NCBI RefSeq assembly: GCF_900104945.1
Contig: NZ_LT629736.1
Location: 1,426,001 to 1,490,000, forward strand
Length of the DNA stretch: 64,000 bases
Reading direction: 5' to 3'
Origin: Halopseudomonas xinjiangensis
Lineage (GTDB): Bacteria > Pseudomonadota > Gammaproteobacteria > Pseudomonadales > Pseudomonadaceae
Positions 1 to 13,015 of the stretch are shown piece after piece. Below the pieces are notes generated by a model. The model had not been told where the DNA came from, did not search any database, and worked only from the letters and a program-made list of their open reading frames with translations. How positions within the stretch are numbered: position 1 is the stretch's first letter; the number at the start of each line of letters is the position of its first letter. A program made the position numbers and the translations under genes.

Positions 1-1087
1 TCTTCAGATGGCCGGTGACGAAGCGTACCGACTGCGCGTGATCGCGATGAGTCAATGGGATACCCGCATAGGCGGAGCAACCGTTTGCTGCGGTAATGCC
101 GGGAACCACCTGGAACGGAACACGGTGCTCGGCGAGCTCCTCGATCTCTTCTCCACCGCGGCCGAAGATGAACGGGTCGCCGCCTTTCAATCGAAGTACA
201 CGCTTGCCTTGTTTTGCGAGTTTGACCAACTGTTGATTGATCTGATCCTGCGGCACAGCGTGTTCCGAACGAGCCTTACCCACATAGATGCGGTCCGCGT
301 CCCGCCGACAGAGATCGACGATAGCCGGAGCCACCAGTCGGTCGTACAGCACCACGTCGGCTTGCTGCATCAGGCGCAGCGCACGGAAGGTCAGCAGGTC
401 CGGATCGCCGGGGCCGGCGCCCACCAGATATACCTCGCCGGTGTAGCTCTGGCCGGCCTGCTGAGTCAACCGCTCCGCCAGCAGCTGCTCCGCCGCCTGG
501 TCCTGGCCAGCGAAGACGCGTTCGGCGATGTCGCCCTGAAATACGTTCTCCCAGAAGACTCGACGCTGATTGATCTTGGGAAAGGCAGCCTTCACCTGGC
601 TGCGAAAGCGTTTGGCCAGCTGCGCCAACTTGCCGTAGCTATGCGGAAAAAGCGTCTCGATACGCGCCCGAGTCAGCCGCGCCAGCACCGGCGCATGGCT
701 ACCGCTGGACACCGCGATGATCAACGGCGACCGGTCGACGATAGCGGGAAAGATGACGGTGCACAGCTCAGGCGCATCCACTGCGTTGACGGGCAGGTGA
801 CGCGCCTGGGCATCGGCAGATACCTGGGCATTGAGCGCCTGGTCATCCGTCGCCGCGATAACCAGCACAACGTCTTCCAGGTCGCTGGCCTGATAGCCGC
901 GCGTTTCGCACTGCCCGCCGCCCTGCTCTACCAGCGCGGCCAGCTCCGGCTCGATGTCGGGCGCAACCACCCGCAGCTTAGCGCCCGCCTCGGACAGCAA
1001 GCGCGACTTGCGCAACGCGATCTCGCCGCCGCCGATCACCAGGACGGTGCGCCCCTGGAGATTGTGAAACAGTGGCAGGAATTCCAT
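1..1087 (-). CDS. cysG: Siroheme synthase CysG (3' part outside window)
   Basis: Multifunctional enzyme that makes siroheme, the cofactor of sulfite and nitrite reductases, from uroporphyrinogen III by two SAM-dependent methylations, NAD-dependent dehydrogenation and ferrochelation. Translating the minus strand from the ATG at 1087 gives [20 protein letters not shown], an N-terminal NAD-binding Rossmann domain (GGGEIA at about 20-25), followed by the methyltransferase domain with [12 protein letters not shown] (about 220-231) and [15 protein letters not shown] (about 300-314). About 362 of the usual 460-470 codons are present; the frame is open to the window edge. It lies directly downstream of serS, as in P. 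aeruginosa, with a 61-bp gap and probably shared transcription. Family assignment is certain. Confidence 0.95.
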   Translation of the reverse strand, partial: MEFLPLFHNLQGRTVLVIGGGEIALRKSRLLSEAGAKLRVVAPDIEPELAALVEQGGGQCETRGYQASDLEDVVLVIAATDDQALNAQVSADAQARHLPVNAVDAPELCTVIFPAIVDRSPLIIAVSSGSHAPVLARLTRARIETLFPHSYGKLAQLAKRFRSQVKAAFPKINQRRVFWENVFQGDIAERVFAGQDQAAEQLLAERLTQQAGQSYTGEVYLVGAGPGDPDLLTFRALRLMQQADVVLYDRLVAPAIVDLCRRDADRIYVGKARSEHAVPQDQINQQLVKLAKQGKRVLRLKGGDPFIFGRGGEEIEELAEHRVPFQVVPGITAANGCSAYAGIPLTHRDHAQSVRFVTGHLK

Positions 1088-1148
1088 ACTCACATCGCCT
1101 CGTCAGATGGCTGAAGACGCCTCGCGCCTTGTAAAACAGCAGCGGCTA

Positions 1149-2435
<1,287 letters not shown>

Positions 2436-2471
2436 TCATCACTTATCGGTTGCAGGTGGCAGCCTGGCTGA

Positions 2472-2846
2472 CTAGCGCGTCAGAGCCAGACCGGCCCAGG
2501 TGGCGGCCAGGCAGGCGCACACACTGAGCAGGATATATCCCAGAGCCAGCAGGCTCTCGCCGCTCTCCATAAGACGCAGAGTGTCGAGGGAGAACGTGGA
2601 AAATGTAGTAAACGCGCCGAGGAAGCCGATAATCAGTCCCTGACGCAACAGTGGCGACGCCTCCGGTCGGGCCAGCCACAGGCCGTATAGTACACCGATC
2701 GCAAGGCAGCCTAGGACGTTGACGGCAAAAGTACCGAGTGGGTAGGCCTTCGGCCAGACGCTACTCACCCATTGCGCCAGGCCATAGCGGGAAACAGCAC
2801 CGAGCGAGCCGCCGATGGCGACGGCGAGCAGCGTGTTGGTCAGCAT
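2472..2846 (-). CDS. crcB: Fluoride channel CrcB/Fluc
   Basis: Small inner-membrane protein that forms dual-topology dimers and exports toxic fluoride. The 124 residues hold four hydrophobic segments and the family signatures GGSLGAVSRYGL near the N-terminus, NVLGC in helix 2 and GAFTTFSTFSLD in helix 3; the TTFSTF stretch supplies the phenylalanines lining the fluoride path. The ATG overlaps the rarA stop by one base, so translation is coupled to rarA. Because it sits inside an operon there is no leader in which a fluoride riboswitch could act, which suggests constitutive expression. In P. aeruginosa, as I recall, serS directly follows rarA here, so crcB looks like an insertion into this operon. 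Confidence 0.95.
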   Translation of the reverse strand: MLTNTLLAVAIGGSLGAVSRYGLAQWVSSVWPKAYPLGTFAVNVLGCLAIGVLYGLWLARPEASPLLRQGLIIGFLGAFTTFSTFSLDTLRLMESGESLLALGYILLSVCACLAATWAGLALTR

Positions 2847-4171
2847 TACCCCCTCCTTTTCTTTGCACTGCGCGCATCCAGGCCGCGCAAATACTCCAGT
2901 TTCTGGGCAATTTTCTGCTCAAGCCCGCGGTTGGCCGGCTTGTAGTACTGTCGGGGCTCCAGCTCGCTGGGGAAGTAATCTTCACCTGCCGCGTAGGCTT
3001 CCGGCTCGTCGTGGGCGTAGCGGTAGCCCTCGCTGTAGCCCAGTTCCTTCATCAATTTGGTTGGGGCATTCCGCAGATGCAGCGGTGGCTCGTACGAAGG
3101 CTGGGCCGCGACGTCCGCTCTGGCTGCGTTATAAGCGGTGTACACCGCATTGCTCTTTGGCGCGCAGGCCAGATAGACGATCGCCTGCGCGACGGCCAGT
3201 TCGCCTTCGGGGCTGCCTAGCCGCTCCTGTACGTTCCATGCGTTCAGGCATAGCTCAAGCGCACGCGGATCTGCGTTGCCGACTTCTTCGCTGGCCATCC
3301 GCACCACGCGTCGCGCTATGTACAGCGGATCGCAACCGCCATCGAGCATACGTACGAACCAGTACAGCGAGGCATCCGGATTCGAGCCGCGTACCGACTT
3401 GTGAAGTGCAGAGATCTGATCGTAGAAAGCCTCGCCGCCCTTGTCGAAGCGCCTGCTGGTGTCGTTGAGAAGGTCGCTTACCAAGGGCGTATCGATGGTG
3501 CCGCCGTCCTCGACCAGGTCAGCGGCGATCTCGAGCAGGTTGAGCAGGCGCCGTGCATCCCCGTCGGCCGCGCCGAGCAGAATGCGCCTGGCCTCGTCGG
3601 CCAATGCCAGCTTATGTTGGCCGAGGCCGCGCTCGGCGTCGGCCAATGCGCGATCGAGCAAGGCACTGAGTGCGTCTTCGTCAAGCGACTTGAGTACATA
3701 GACGCGAGCCCGTGAAAGCAGCGCGTTGTTCAGCTCAAACGAAGGGTTTTCCGTCGTAGCGCCGATGAATAGCAGCGTGCCGTCCTCTACGTAAGGGAGG
3801 AATGCGTCCTGCTGCGCCTTGTTGAAACGGTGCACCTCATCGACAAAGAGAATGGTCTGGCGGCCGCTCTGCGCCGCCTGGTGCCGGGCGACGTCCACCG
3901 CCTGGCGAATGTCCTTGACGCCAGCGAGGACGGCAGAAATGGTAACGAAATGGGCATCTGCCAGAGTGGCGAGCAGCCGCGCCAGGGTCGTTTTGCCGAC
4001 ACCGGGCGGCCCCCAGAAGATCATCGAATGCAGCGCACCCTGCTCCAGTGCAACCCGGAGCGGACGGCCCGGGCCAAGCAGATGGGCCTGGCCCGCGTAT
4101 TCATCCAGCGTCGCTGGCCGCATGCGCGCGGCCAGCGGTTGGTGAGCGGCCTGGTCAGGGAACAGGCCCAT
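2846..4171 (-). CDS. rarA: Replication-associated recombination protein A (AAA+ ATPase RarA/MgsA)
   Basis: Clamp-loader-like AAA+ ATPase that acts at stalled replication forks together with SSB. Walker A GPPGVGKT is near residue 55-62, Walker B/DExH is [10 protein letters not shown], and sensor 1 is [12 protein letters not shown]; the C-terminal oligomerisation domain follows ([16 protein letters not shown], with a conserved C-terminal [19 protein letters not shown]). I chose the ATG at 4171 (MGLFPDQ, matching the family start) rather than the in-frame GTG at 4177, which overlaps the lolA stop as GTGA. The gene is tightly packed between lolA and crcB, so one transcript is likely. Confidence 0.96.
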   Translation of the reverse strand: MGLFPDQAAHQPLAARMRPATLDEYAGQAHLLGPGRPLRVALEQGALHSMIFWGPPGVGKTTLARLLATLADAHFVTISAVLAGVKDIRQAVDVARHQAAQSGRQTILFVDEVHRFNKAQQDAFLPYVEDGTLLFIGATTENPSFELNNALLSRARVYVLKSLDEDALSALLDRALADAERGLGQHKLALADEARRILLGAADGDARRLLNLLEIAADLVEDGGTIDTPLVSDLLNDTSRRFDKGGEAFYDQISALHKSVRGSNPDASLYWFVRMLDGGCDPLYIARRVVRMASEEVGNADPRALELCLNAWNVQERLGSPEGELAVAQAIVYLACAPKSNAVYTAYNAARADVAAQPSYEPPLHLRNAPTKLMKELGYSEGYRYAHDEPEAYAAGEDYFPSELEPRQYYKPANRGLEQKIAQKLEYLRGLDARSAKKRRG

Positions 4172-4173
4172 GC

Positions 4174-4809
4174 TCACTCGCTGATCACATCGACCCCATC
4201 CGGGATATCGAAGGTGAACTGGCTGGGGTCGACGTTCGGGTTCAGTTGCACGTTCTGGAACAGGATGTTGGTGCGCTGCCCGATGGGATCATTCATCTGC
4301 ATGTCATTGATCACGCCGTCACGAAACGACAGGCGCAGCGTCTCGAACATCGAGTCGTTGACCTTCGGCGTCAGGATGAAATCGACCACGTTGCCGCCTT
4401 CGGTGTGGGTGATATCGAAGTTTTCCTGCAGCGTGCTCACATCACCGGACAACAACAGCGCCGGCGTATGGGTCAGTCGCTTGTCCATTTTCTGTACCGT
4501 AACCTGCATCAGATCCGGGTCGTACAGCCAGATGGTTTCGCCGTCGGATACCAGCTCCTGCTCCAGCGGCGGATTCGTATGCCAGCGAAACATGCCCGGA
4601 CGCTTCATCACCAGCGTTCCGGTCGTGTCCTGCATGTTGGCGCCGTTGGAGCTCAACGTCATCTGGGAAAAGTCTGCCTTGATCGTCTTGGCCTTGGAGA
4701 GCAGCTCGTTGAGGCGTGCTGCAGCTTGCGCCTGGTCAGCCAGGGCTACGGCGGGTGTAGCCAGCAGACAGATAACCGTGACGGTCGAGCGCAACAGGGT
4801 TTTGAGCAT
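4174..4809 (-). CDS. lolA: Outer-membrane lipoprotein carrier protein LolA
   Basis: Periplasmic chaperone that takes mature lipoproteins from the LolCDE transporter and passes them to LolB in the outer membrane. The 211 residues begin with a clear signal peptide ([24 protein letters not shown], with cleavage after ALA) followed by the LolA fold, including the conserved segments [13 protein letters not shown] and [17 protein letters not shown]. It lies 18 bp downstream of ftsK, the standard pseudomonad arrangement. It is relevant to this window because both carboxylesterases and several other proteins encoded here are predicted lipoproteins. Confidence 0.96.
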   Translation of the reverse strand: MLKTLLRSTVTVICLLATPAVALADQAQAAARLNELLSKAKTIKADFSQMTLSSNGANMQDTTGTLVMKRPGMFRWHTNPPLEQELVSDGETIWLYDPDLMQVTVQKMDKRLTHTPALLLSGDVSTLQENFDITHTEGGNVVDFILTPKVNDSMFETLRLSFRDGVINDMQMNDPIGQRTNILFQNVQLNPNVDPSQFTFDIPDGVDVISE

Positions 4810-4827
4810 AATTAGATATAGTCTCCG

Positions 4828-7260
4828 CTAATCGCGAACAGGTGGCGGCGCGATGACCTCGCGCGAGCCGTTGGTATTCATTGAAGTGACCACCCCGGCC
4901 ATCTCCATGGATTCGATCATCCTTGCAGCGCGGTTATAGCCGATTTTCAGCTTGCGTTGTACTGCCGAGATCGAGGCGCGACGGCTTTCGGTAACAAAAC
5001 GTACGGCTTCGTCGTACAAGGCGTCTTCCTCTGCATCACCATCGCCTCCGCTACTACCGCCGCCATCGTAGCTTCCGCCGCCATCGTCGGCACCTGCGAG
5101 GATGTCTTCAATGTAGTTCGGCGCGCCGCGCTTCTTCCATTCGTCCACCAGCCTGTGCACCTCTTCGTCCGAAACGAAGGCGCCGTGCACCCGCATCGGC
5201 AGGCTGGTGCCCGGCGGCATATAGAGCATGTCACCGTGACCGAGCAATTGTTCGGCGCCGCCCTGGTCAAGAATGGTCCGCGAATCGATCTTGCTTGAAA
5301 CCTGGAATGCCATGCGCGTCGGGATGTTCGCCTTGATCAGACCGGTGATCACGTCGACAGATGGGCGCTGAGTCGCCAGCACCAGATGAATACCCGCGGC
5401 ACGGGCTTTCTGAGCAATACGCGCAATAAGCTCTTCAACCTTCTTGCCGACGATCATCATCATGTCGGCGAACTCATCGATGACTACGACGATGATCGGG
5501 AGGCTTTCCAGCTCGGGCGGAACGTCATCCATCGACTCACGGCGGTACAGCGGATCGGTTAGTGGTGTGCCGGCCTTCTGCGCGTCCTTGACCTTGCGGT
5601 TGAACCCCGCCAGGTTGCGCACACCCATGGCCGCCATCAGTTTGTAGCGCCGCTCCATCTCTGCGACGCACCAGCGCAAGGCATTGGACGCCTCCTTCAT
5701 GTCGGTCACGACCGGCGTCAACAGATGCGGGATGCCTTCGTAAATCGACAACTCCAGCATCTTCGGGTCGATCATGATCAGCCGCACCTCGTCGGGATGC
5801 GACTTGAACAGAATGCTGAGCAGCATTGCGTTGACGCCCACAGATTTACCCGACCCGGTCGTGCCCGCTACGAGCAGGTGCGGCATCTTCGCCAGGTCAG
5901 CCATGATCGGATGGCCGCCGATATCGTGCCCCAAAGCCAGGGTGACCGGCGACTGCGCCTCGTCGAATTCGCGGGTTTCCAGCACTTCCGACAGACGAAC
6001 GATCTCACGGTCTTCGTTGGGGATCTCGATGCCCACAGTAGTTTTGCCCGGGATAACCTCAACGACGCGAACGCTGATGACGGCAAGCGAGCGCGCCAGA
6101 TCCTTGGCCAGGTTGGAGATCTTGCTGACCTTGACGCCCGCTGCCGGCTGAATTTCGAAACGGGTGATCACCGGCCCAGGCTGAACCTTCTCTACCAGAG
6201 CCTCGACACCAAAATCCTTGAGTTTGAGTTCGAGCAGCCGCGACATCCCTTCAAGCGATTCGGGCGAAAAACCCTTCTGTTTTTTACTGGCCGGGTCGAG
6301 CAGCGAAATCGGGGGCAACGAGCCGGGTTCAACCGAATCGGTGAACAGATACGATTGCTTTTCCTTGTGTAGCCGCGCGCTAGCCTCGACCGGCTTGGCC
6401 TCAGGCGGCACGATCTCCGGCGGCTGACGGCTGCCTTGGGCAGCGACATGCTTGGCCAGCGACTCCTGACGTTGTGTACGAGATGCTTCGGCTCGCCGCT
6501 GCTCTTCCGGGTTGAAGACTGGCTCAGCACGTTGCGCTGGCCGCGGTGCAGCGACCGAGCCAGAACGTGCAGGGGGATTACGATCGGCTTTGCCAGCCTG
6601 GCGCCGGGCTTGCCAGGCTCCCCAGCCCCTGCGCAGCAGATCGAACAGGTCGAGCGTGAGTCGGCCAGTGACGTCCATCACGCGGAACCAGGAAAGGTTG
6701 GTGAATACCGTGAGGCCGAACAGGAACAATGTCAGAAACAGCAGTGTGCTGCCTTGCATGTTCAGCACTGGACGAGCCAGATCGCTCAGCAGCTGCCCCA
6801 GCACGCCCCCGGCGCTCGCCCCGTCCGGGAAATCGGCAGGCGCAGTGCCATGCAATGCCGCGAGCGCAGTACCGGCGAACACGGTTAATACGAACCCGAT
6901 CAAACGCCAGGAGAACAACCAGCCATTCCAGATGAAAGGCAAGTGGCGACGACGAAACATCTGCCACACTTTCACTGCGACGATCAGCGGAAACAGGAAT
7001 GCGAGATAGCCCAGCACCAGCAAGAGGACGTCAGCGATCCAGGCCCCCATGCGTCCGCCAGCGTTCTGCACCTGAGCGACATCGCCGCTGCGAGTCCAGC
7101 CGGGATCAACCGTGCTGTAGGTAAACAATGCCATGCACAAGTACAGACACAGCGCGATCATCGCCAGCAATGCGCCCTCGCGCAGACGCAGCGTGAGCTG
7201 TTCGCGCCATGCGAAATGCGCTTTCTTGGCTTGGTTGTCCTTCAAGATCCTGGCTTCCAT
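4828..7260 (-). CDS. ftsK: DNA translocase FtsK
   Basis: Septal DNA pump that clears chromosome ends from the closing septum and activates XerCD at dif. The 810 residues match the P. aeruginosa protein in length. Order: four N-terminal membrane helices (about 25-200); a short Pro/Gln/Arg-rich linker; motor domain with Walker A GTTGSGKS (about 464-471) and Walker [13 protein letters not shown] (about 590); C-terminal gamma winged helix (about 745-805, ending near [17 protein letters not shown]) that reads KOPS sequences. Between motor and gamma domain lies a Gly/Ser/Asp-rich stretch ([16 protein letters not shown]), a flexible tether more repetitive than I would expect. In P. aeruginosa trxB lies between ftsK and aat; here only 214 bp separate them. 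Confidence 0.97.
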   Translation of the reverse strand: MEARILKDNQAKKAHFAWREQLTLRLREGALLAMIALCLYLCMALFTYSTVDPGWTRSGDVAQVQNAGGRMGAWIADVLLLVLGYLAFLFPLIVAVKVWQMFRRRHLPFIWNGWLFSWRLIGFVLTVFAGTALAALHGTAPADFPDGASAGGVLGQLLSDLARPVLNMQGSTLLFLTLFLFGLTVFTNLSWFRVMDVTGRLTLDLFDLLRRGWGAWQARRQAGKADRNPPARSGSVAAPRPAQRAEPVFNPEEQRRAEASRTQRQESLAKHVAAQGSRQPPEIVPPEAKPVEASARLHKEKQSYLFTDSVEPGSLPPISLLDPASKKQKGFSPESLEGMSRLLELKLKDFGVEALVEKVQPGPVITRFEIQPAAGVKVSKISNLAKDLARSLAVISVRVVEVIPGKTTVGIEIPNEDREIVRLSEVLETREFDEAQSPVTLALGHDIGGHPIMADLAKMPHLLVAGTTGSGKSVGVNAMLLSILFKSHPDEVRLIMIDPKMLELSIYEGIPHLLTPVVTDMKEASNALRWCVAEMERRYKLMAAMGVRNLAGFNRKVKDAQKAGTPLTDPLYRRESMDDVPPELESLPIIVVVIDEFADMMMIVGKKVEELIARIAQKARAAGIHLVLATQRPSVDVITGLIKANIPTRMAFQVSSKIDSRTILDQGGAEQLLGHGDMLYMPPGTSLPMRVHGAFVSDEEVHRLVDEWKKRGAPNYIEDILAGADDGGGSYDGGGSSGGDGDAEEDALYDEAVRFVTESRRASISAVQRKLKIGYNRAARMIESMEMAGVVTSMNTNGSREVIAPPPVRD

Positions 7261-7474
7261 CTAAATTCCAGTCGCTATTGTAAGGTGTGCGAGGCATGAA
7301 TGAACAACAGGCGGCCATCAGCCAGCAGCGGATGACGGCGTCTGATTCGCGACCTGCCTGGAGCAAGCCGTTTGCGCTCTGCCATGTTTAGGAACTATCT
7401 TGAGACCCGACAATAACTTATATCGTTTTCTTGATAAACCATTTAGACCCGTTCTTGCGACCTAAGGCATGCTC

Positions 7475-8176
7475 ATGAGCCAATTGACCTGGCTGCGGCC
7501 GGATACGATCGACTTTCCTCCCGCCGGCCGCGCCCTCGCCGATCCGAACGGGTTGCTGGCCATCGGTGGCGACCTGTCGATCCCCCGCTTGCTCAATGCC
7601 TATCGCCAAGGGATCTTTCCCTGGTATCAGGATGGCCAGCCGCTACTGTGGTGGTGCCCAGATCCGCGAACCGTCCTCTATCCGCGTTCGCTGCACATTT
7701 CACGCAGCATGCGAAAATTCCGCAAACAGACTGGACTTCGCGTGACCTTCGATCGCGCATTCGCATCGGTGATGCGCGGCTGTGCCGAGCCGCGCGACTA
7801 CACTGATGCCACCTGGATTACCACCGAGATGCAAGACGCTTACTGCGACCTGCATCGCCTGGGCTACGCACACTCAGTGGAAGTCTGGGATGGTCCCGCG
7901 CTCGTCGGGGGACTCTATGGCGTCGCGCTGGGTCGGGTATTCTTTGGGGAATCGATGTTCAGCCGTCGCACCAATGCGTCGAAGCTTGCCTTCATGCATC
8001 TGGTGGAGCGCCTGCAAACATGGAATTTTCAACTGATCGACTGTCAGATGCCGACCGACCATCTGTTCAGTCTGGGCGCGGAGTCGATCGGCCGGGAAAC
8101 GTTTCGGCGACAACTGGCCGACCATTGCAACGAAGCTGTAGCCGATCATTGGCGCACGGACGATGCTGAAATTTGA
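7475..8176 (+). CDS. aat: Leucyl/phenylalanyl-tRNA--protein transferase
   Basis: Transfers Leu or Phe from tRNA to proteins with N-terminal Arg or Lys, creating N-degrons recognised by ClpS/ClpAP. About 233 residues. Family signatures: [48 protein letters not shown] and [16 protein letters not shown]. Two ATGs lie six bases apart; the AAGG at 7464-7467 is only one base from the first (7469) but seven from the second (7475), so I chose the second. It is followed 55 bp later by bpt, which gives a two-gene N-end-rule block. Confidence 0.96.
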   Translation: MSQLTWLRPDTIDFPPAGRALADPNGLLAIGGDLSIPRLLNAYRQGIFPWYQDGQPLLWWCPDPRTVLYPRSLHISRSMRKFRKQTGLRVTFDRAFASVMRGCAEPRDYTDATWITTEMQDAYCDLHRLGYAHSVEVWDGPALVGGLYGVALGRVFFGESMFSRRTNASKLAFMHLVERLQTWNFQLIDCQMPTDHLFSLGAESIGRETFRRQLADHCNEAVADHWRTDDAEI

Positions 8177-8231
8177 ACGAACACGAACAAAATCTATACT
8201 TGCCTGAAAAAGGCATCGGGAAGCGCGCTCC

Positions 8232-8939
8232 ATGACCGATCTGGCTCATCTAAAGTTTTATGCGACCCAACCGCATACGTGCAGCTACCTGCCGGAAGAG
8301 CAGGCGACGACGCTGTTTCTTGATCCTCAGAAGCCTATCGATCTGACGACTTACAGCCAGCTTTCGGAACTGGGCTTTCGGCGCAGCGGCGACCATTTGT
8401 ATCGGCCGCACTGCCGTACCTGTACCGCCTGCGTACCTGCACGCATACCAGCCGACGCATTCGAGCCGACCCCCTCACAAAAGCGCATCCTCAAGCGCAA
8501 CCGGGATGTTCAGGTCACTGCGACGTTGCCGCGCATCGATGAAGAGATCTACGACCTGTATGCGCGTTACATCAATGCCCGGCACTCCGACGGCGACATG
8601 TATCCACCTAGCCGCGAGCAATTCAGCTCGTTCCTGGTCCGCAAATGGCCGTTCAGTCTGTTCTACGAATTCCGACTGGATGGGCGCTTGATGGCGGTCG
8701 CCGTGACCGACCAGATGCTCAATGGCCTATCCGCCGTATATACCTTCTACGAACCGGCAGAACAGCGCCGCAGCATGGGCCGTTACGCCATTCTGTGGCA
8801 GATTGAAGAAGCTCGGCGCTCAGGTCTGGGGGCGGTATATCTAGGATACTGGATCAAGAACTGTCGGAAGATGAACTACAAGACCGAGTACCGCCCGATC
8901 GAGATGCTGGTCAACCAGCGCTGGGTCCAGGTCAACTGA
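8232..8939 (+). CDS. bpt: Aspartate/glutamate leucyltransferase Bpt
   Basis: Attaches leucine to N-terminal Asp and Glu residues, making them N-end-rule substrates; related to eukaryotic arginyltransferase and often mis-annotated ate. 235 residues, the usual length. The N-terminal part has the conserved cysteine cluster [13 protein letters not shown] (about 57-69) and the GNAT-like C-terminal half has [20 protein letters not shown] and [15 protein letters not shown]. The start codon follows the aat gene closely and they are probably co-transcribed. No stem-loop terminator is seen before infA. Confidence 0.95.
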   Translation: MTDLAHLKFYATQPHTCSYLPEEQATTLFLDPQKPIDLTTYSQLSELGFRRSGDHLYRPHCRTCTACVPARIPADAFEPTPSQKRILKRNRDVQVTATLPRIDEEIYDLYARYINARHSDGDMYPPSREQFSSFLVRKWPFSLFYEFRLDGRLMAVAVTDQMLNGLSAVYTFYEPAEQRRSMGRYAILWQIEEARRSGLGAVYLGYWIKNCRKMNYKTEYRPIEMLVNQRWVQVN

Positions 8940-9009
8940 ACTCGAGGGCATTCCGACGATCCAATCGCAACGCAAGATACCCTTCGTGTGTCGCTTGGAG
9001 ACACCTTGC

Positions 9010-9038
9010 TTGGCTGTTGGCGACTTTTAGGGCACAAT
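9010..9038 (+). promoter_or_regulatory. Candidate sigma-70 promoter of infA
   Basis: TTGGCT (9010-9015), a 17-bp spacer and CACAAT (9033-9038) lie about 70 bp upstream of the infA ATG. This independent promoter fits the high, growth-related expression known for IF-1. Read by eye only. Confidence 0.5.
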
Positions 9039-9106
9039 TGCTCACCTTTTTTGCGGGTGGCAGTCCAATCACCCGCGTGGAACCGAAATCGAGAGGCCCT
9101 TGCTTA

Positions 9107-9325
9107 ATGGCGAAAGAAGACAGTATTGAAATGGAAGGCACCATCATCGACACCTTGCCTAATACCATGTTCCGAGTGGAACTGGAGAATGGCCATGTCG
9201 TGACTGCCCACATTTCAGGCAAGATGCGTAAAAACTACATCCGCATCCTGACCGGTGACAAGGTCCGCGTCGAATTGACGCCCTACGATCTGACCAAGGG
9301 TCGTATCACCTACCGCGCTCGCTGA
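9107..9325 (+). CDS. infA: Translation initiation factor IF-1
   Basis: S1/OB-fold protein that binds the ribosomal A site during initiation. The 72-residue product ([13 protein letters not shown] to GRITYRAR) is exactly the normal length. An upstream in-frame extension is open from 9017, but the family start and the GAGAGG ribosome-binding site at 9091-9096 fix the ATG at 9107. It has its own promoter and a strong terminator. In P. aeruginosa clpA and clpS follow nearby; here a permease gene does. Confidence 0.98.
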   Translation: MAKEDSIEMEGTIIDTLPNTMFRVELENGHVVTAHISGKMRKNYIRILTGDKVRVELTPYDLTKGRITYRAR

Positions 9326-9333
9326 TGATTCGG

Positions 9334-9360
9334 GCCATCTGCCAGGCGCAGATGGCTTTT
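9334..9360 (+). terminator. Rho-independent terminator of infA
   Basis: Perfect 9-bp stem GCCATCTGC / GCAGATGGC with a 5-base loop, followed directly by TTTTCGTCTTTT. Confidence 0.9.
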
Positions 9361-9507
9361 CGTCTTTTACCCACCCCCCCTCCCCTGTTTGCTTGTCGAA
9401 GCCCCAGTCGGGTTGCTCGCACTGAACGTCATAGCGAAGCCGTAGTCCATTTGCTTGAACCGGCAGGTCGATAACAATCGGCCAACCAGTCCTTGCATGG
9501 AGACGAC

Positions 9508-10578
9508 ATGGCTGAATCAGAGCGTGCACATCCGATGAAAGCTCTCGCCCACCGAACACTCGTTCGAAGCAGCGTGATAGCCGTCATGGTGGTGCTATTG
9601 GCGCTCGCCTGGCTGGCATTCGACTTCTTTTTGCTGATATTCGCATCGATTCTGTTCGGCGTGCTCTTTCATGGGGCCAGCCGCGGCATCAGTAACCTTA
9701 CGCATATGCCGTACCCCGCCGCACTTGCTACCTTCTTCGTGCTGTTGGCGATAGTGCTCAGCGGGGGGGTCTTGCTTCTGGCGCCAAGCGTGATCGAGCA
9801 ATTTCAGTCGTTGTCTGAGAGCCTGCCCCGGGCGCTGGATCAACTCTCGAGTCGAGCGCAAGACTCGCGCTGGGTGCAGACGATCATGGATCAGCGCGAC
9901 ACCATCCGAGACGCAATGGAGACGACTGGCGTCGTCAGTACGGCAACCACCATCATGTCGTCACTGTTCGGCGCGATCGCCAGCTTCTTTATCGCGCTTG
10001 TAATCGGCATTTGCTTCAGCTTGAATCCTTCGATTTATATCGATGGATTCGTCAGGCTGCTGCCAGTCGATTACCGCCCGCGCGCTCGCGAAGTGTTGCT
10101 CACCACCGGCTCGACTTTGCAGGACTGGCTGCTGGCGAAATTGCTGGAGATGCTGGTAATCGGGGTTTTCACTACGCTGGGCTTGTGGCTGATCGGACTC
10201 GATCTGGCTCTGGTGCTGGGTCTGATTGCCGGGATATTGTCGTTCATCCCCAACTTCGGGCCGATCATCTCCTTGATTCCGGCCGTCCTGTTGGCCTCGC
10301 TGGATGGGATGAGCACCGTTTTCTGGGTGGTGGGCCTCTACGCGAGCGTTCAGGCTGTGGAAAGCTGGCTGCTGACCCCATGGTTGCAACATCGCATCGT
10401 CGAGATGCCGCCCGCGGTGACCATAAGTGTGCAGTTATTATTCGGCGTGCTCGCCGGCACCCTGGGTCTGATTCTGGCGACGCCGCTTGCCGCAGCAGTC
10501 ATGGTGTTGACCAACCAGCTGTACGTACGGGACGTACTAGGTGACGAATCAGTGGATGGCGGATCGGCGGAGCAATAA
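9508..10578 (+). CDS. AI-2E family transporter (PerM/TqsA-like permease)
   Basis: Inner-membrane protein of 356 residues with about eight hydrophobic segments: two near the N-terminus (about 20-70), one at about 75-95, then after a hydrophilic segment (QFQSLSESLPRALDQLSSRAQDSRW) five more. The conserved family core is visible as WLLAKLLEMLVIGVFTTLGLWLIG and AGILSFIPNFGPIISLIPAVLLA. Members export autoinducer-2 or other small molecules, or act as Na+/H+ antiporters; the substrate here is unknown. ATG 9508 is preceded by GGAG at 9499-9502; an in-frame TTG at 9493 is less likely. Monocistronic, with a terminator right after the stop. Confidence 0.9.
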   Translation: MAESERAHPMKALAHRTLVRSSVIAVMVVLLALAWLAFDFFLLIFASILFGVLFHGASRGISNLTHMPYPAALATFFVLLAIVLSGGVLLLAPSVIEQFQSLSESLPRALDQLSSRAQDSRWVQTIMDQRDTIRDAMETTGVVSTATTIMSSLFGAIASFFIALVIGICFSLNPSIYIDGFVRLLPVDYRPRAREVLLTTGSTLQDWLLAKLLEMLVIGVFTTLGLWLIGLDLALVLGLIAGILSFIPNFGPIISLIPAVLLASLDGMSTVFWVVGLYASVQAVESWLLTPWLQHRIVEMPPAVTISVQLLFGVLAGTLGLILATPLAAAVMVLTNQLYVRDVLGDESVDGGSAEQ

Positions 10579-10608
10579 AAAAAGGCCCGCAGGAAGCGGG
10601 CCTTTTTT
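10577..10608. terminator. Bidirectional terminator between convergent genes
   Basis: GGCCCGC (10584-10590), loop AGGAA, GCGGGCC (10596-10602), with seven A before and six T after, so it can end both the permease transcript (+) and the acyl-CoA dehydrogenase transcript (-). Confidence 0.92.
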
Positions 10609-10622
10609 CTCGTGCAGGGATC

Positions 10623-11831
<1,209 letters not shown>

Positions 11832-11919
11832 AGTCGTTGGCCTTTATTTGGTGGCTTATTGGGTGCGACGGAAAAATGCTAGATGAGGCAGCAGGATTTA
11901 TCGAACCTATTTTTCGCGT

Positions 11920-11946
11920 GTATAAAGATTCATAAGCGATATATAC
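11920..11946. promoter_or_regulatory. Divergent control region with GTATA...TATAC dyad
   Basis: The AT-rich region between the dehydrogenase and lysR genes holds GTATA (11920-11924) and its inverted copy TATAC (11942-11946). This is a plausible LysR site and/or the lysR -10 region; assignment is tentative. Confidence 0.35.
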
Positions 11947-12008
11947 TGACCGTCCCACCCAACGTGCCATGTCTCGTAAGTGAGCCACTTTATTCGAAGG
12001 AAGTTGCG

Positions 12009-12953
12009 ATGAACCTCAGTAAAGTCGACCTGAACCTGTTCATTGTATTTGACGCCATCTACACCGAGGCCAACCTCACCCGGGCCGGGCAGATCGTCGG
12101 TATTACCCAGCCGGCTGTGAGCAACGCCCTGGCCCGCCTGCGTGAAACCTTCAACGATCCGCTGTTCGTCCGTACTGCCCAGGGCATGGTGCCTACGCCA
12201 ATGGCGCAGAACATCATCACGCCGGTACGCAACGCTTTGCAGTTGTTGCGCGTTTCGGTGCAGGAAAGCCGTAGCTTCAATCCGGAGCAGGCCACCAAAA
12301 CCTACCGCATCAGCATGACGGACCTTTCCGAGGCCGTGATTTTGCCGCATCTGGCTGCGCGTATCCGTCGACTGGCGCCCAATGTGAACATCGACAGCTT
12401 TCTGACCCGACGTCGGGAGACCACCAAGGAGCTCGCCGCAGGCCGGCTGGACTTCGCTATCGACGCGCCGCTCAATACCGACACCCAAGTCCGCCACGTC
12501 AAGCTCTTCGAAGATCGCTATGTGTGCGTCATGCGCAAAGGTCATCCATTGGCCGGGAAAGAACGGATTTCGCTGGACGACTACCTGGCGCAATCGCATA
12601 TCCACATCTCCAGCCGGCGAAACGGCCTGGGACACGTGGATCTGGCGCTGGGAAAAATCGGCCTTCAGCGACGCGTGGTATTGCGTTCACAGCATTACCA
12701 GATGGCCCCCTTGGTCCTGGACTCGACCGACATGGTCATGACCGTGCACGAGCGCTTCGCCAAGCGACACGGACTGCAGTGGGTCGAATTGCCGATCGAA
12801 GACGTACCGCCAATCGAAACGCACCTCTTCTGGCACGAAAGTACCGATCAGGATCCGGCGAACCGCTGGATGCGAGAGCAGCTGATCGAGCTGTCCCAGC
12901 AGCTTGAGAGACGCGGTTTGCGCGAAAAGCCGGTTCCTTCGCTGGCGTCGTGA
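12009..12953 (+). CDS. LysR-family transcriptional regulator
   Basis: 314 residues. The N-terminal winged helix (about 1-65) contains LNLFIVFDAIYTEANLTRAG and VGITQPAVSNALARLRETFNDPLFVR; the rest is the periplasmic-binding-protein-like effector domain (about 90-295). It belongs to the NodD/LeuO-like LysR branch with sequence LFVRTAQGMVPTP. The start at 12009 is preceded by AAGGAAG; an upstream in-frame extension has no family homology. It probably regulates the divergent acyl-CoA dehydrogenase; the effector is unknown. Confidence 0.92.
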   Translation: MNLSKVDLNLFIVFDAIYTEANLTRAGQIVGITQPAVSNALARLRETFNDPLFVRTAQGMVPTPMAQNIITPVRNALQLLRVSVQESRSFNPEQATKTYRISMTDLSEAVILPHLAARIRRLAPNVNIDSFLTRRRETTKELAAGRLDFAIDAPLNTDTQVRHVKLFEDRYVCVMRKGHPLAGKERISLDDYLAQSHIHISSRRNGLGHVDLALGKIGLQRRVVLRSQHYQMAPLVLDSTDMVMTVHERFAKRHGLQWVELPIEDVPPIETHLFWHESTDQDPANRWMREQLIELSQQLERRGLREKPVPSLAS

Positions 12954-12961
12954 AGTAAGAC

Positions 12962-12986
12962 TGTCTGGCGCGGCCGGCGCCAGACA
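12962..12986. terminator. Hairpin between convergent lysR and mocR-like genes
   Basis: Perfect 10-bp inverted repeat TGTCTGGCGC / GCGCCAGACA with a 5-base loop. No T tract follows on either strand, so it may act as a Rho-assisted end or RNA stabiliser rather than a classical terminator. Confidence 0.6.
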
Positions 12987-13015
12987 CTAGGCCAGACGTG
13001 TGCAGACTACCCCGC

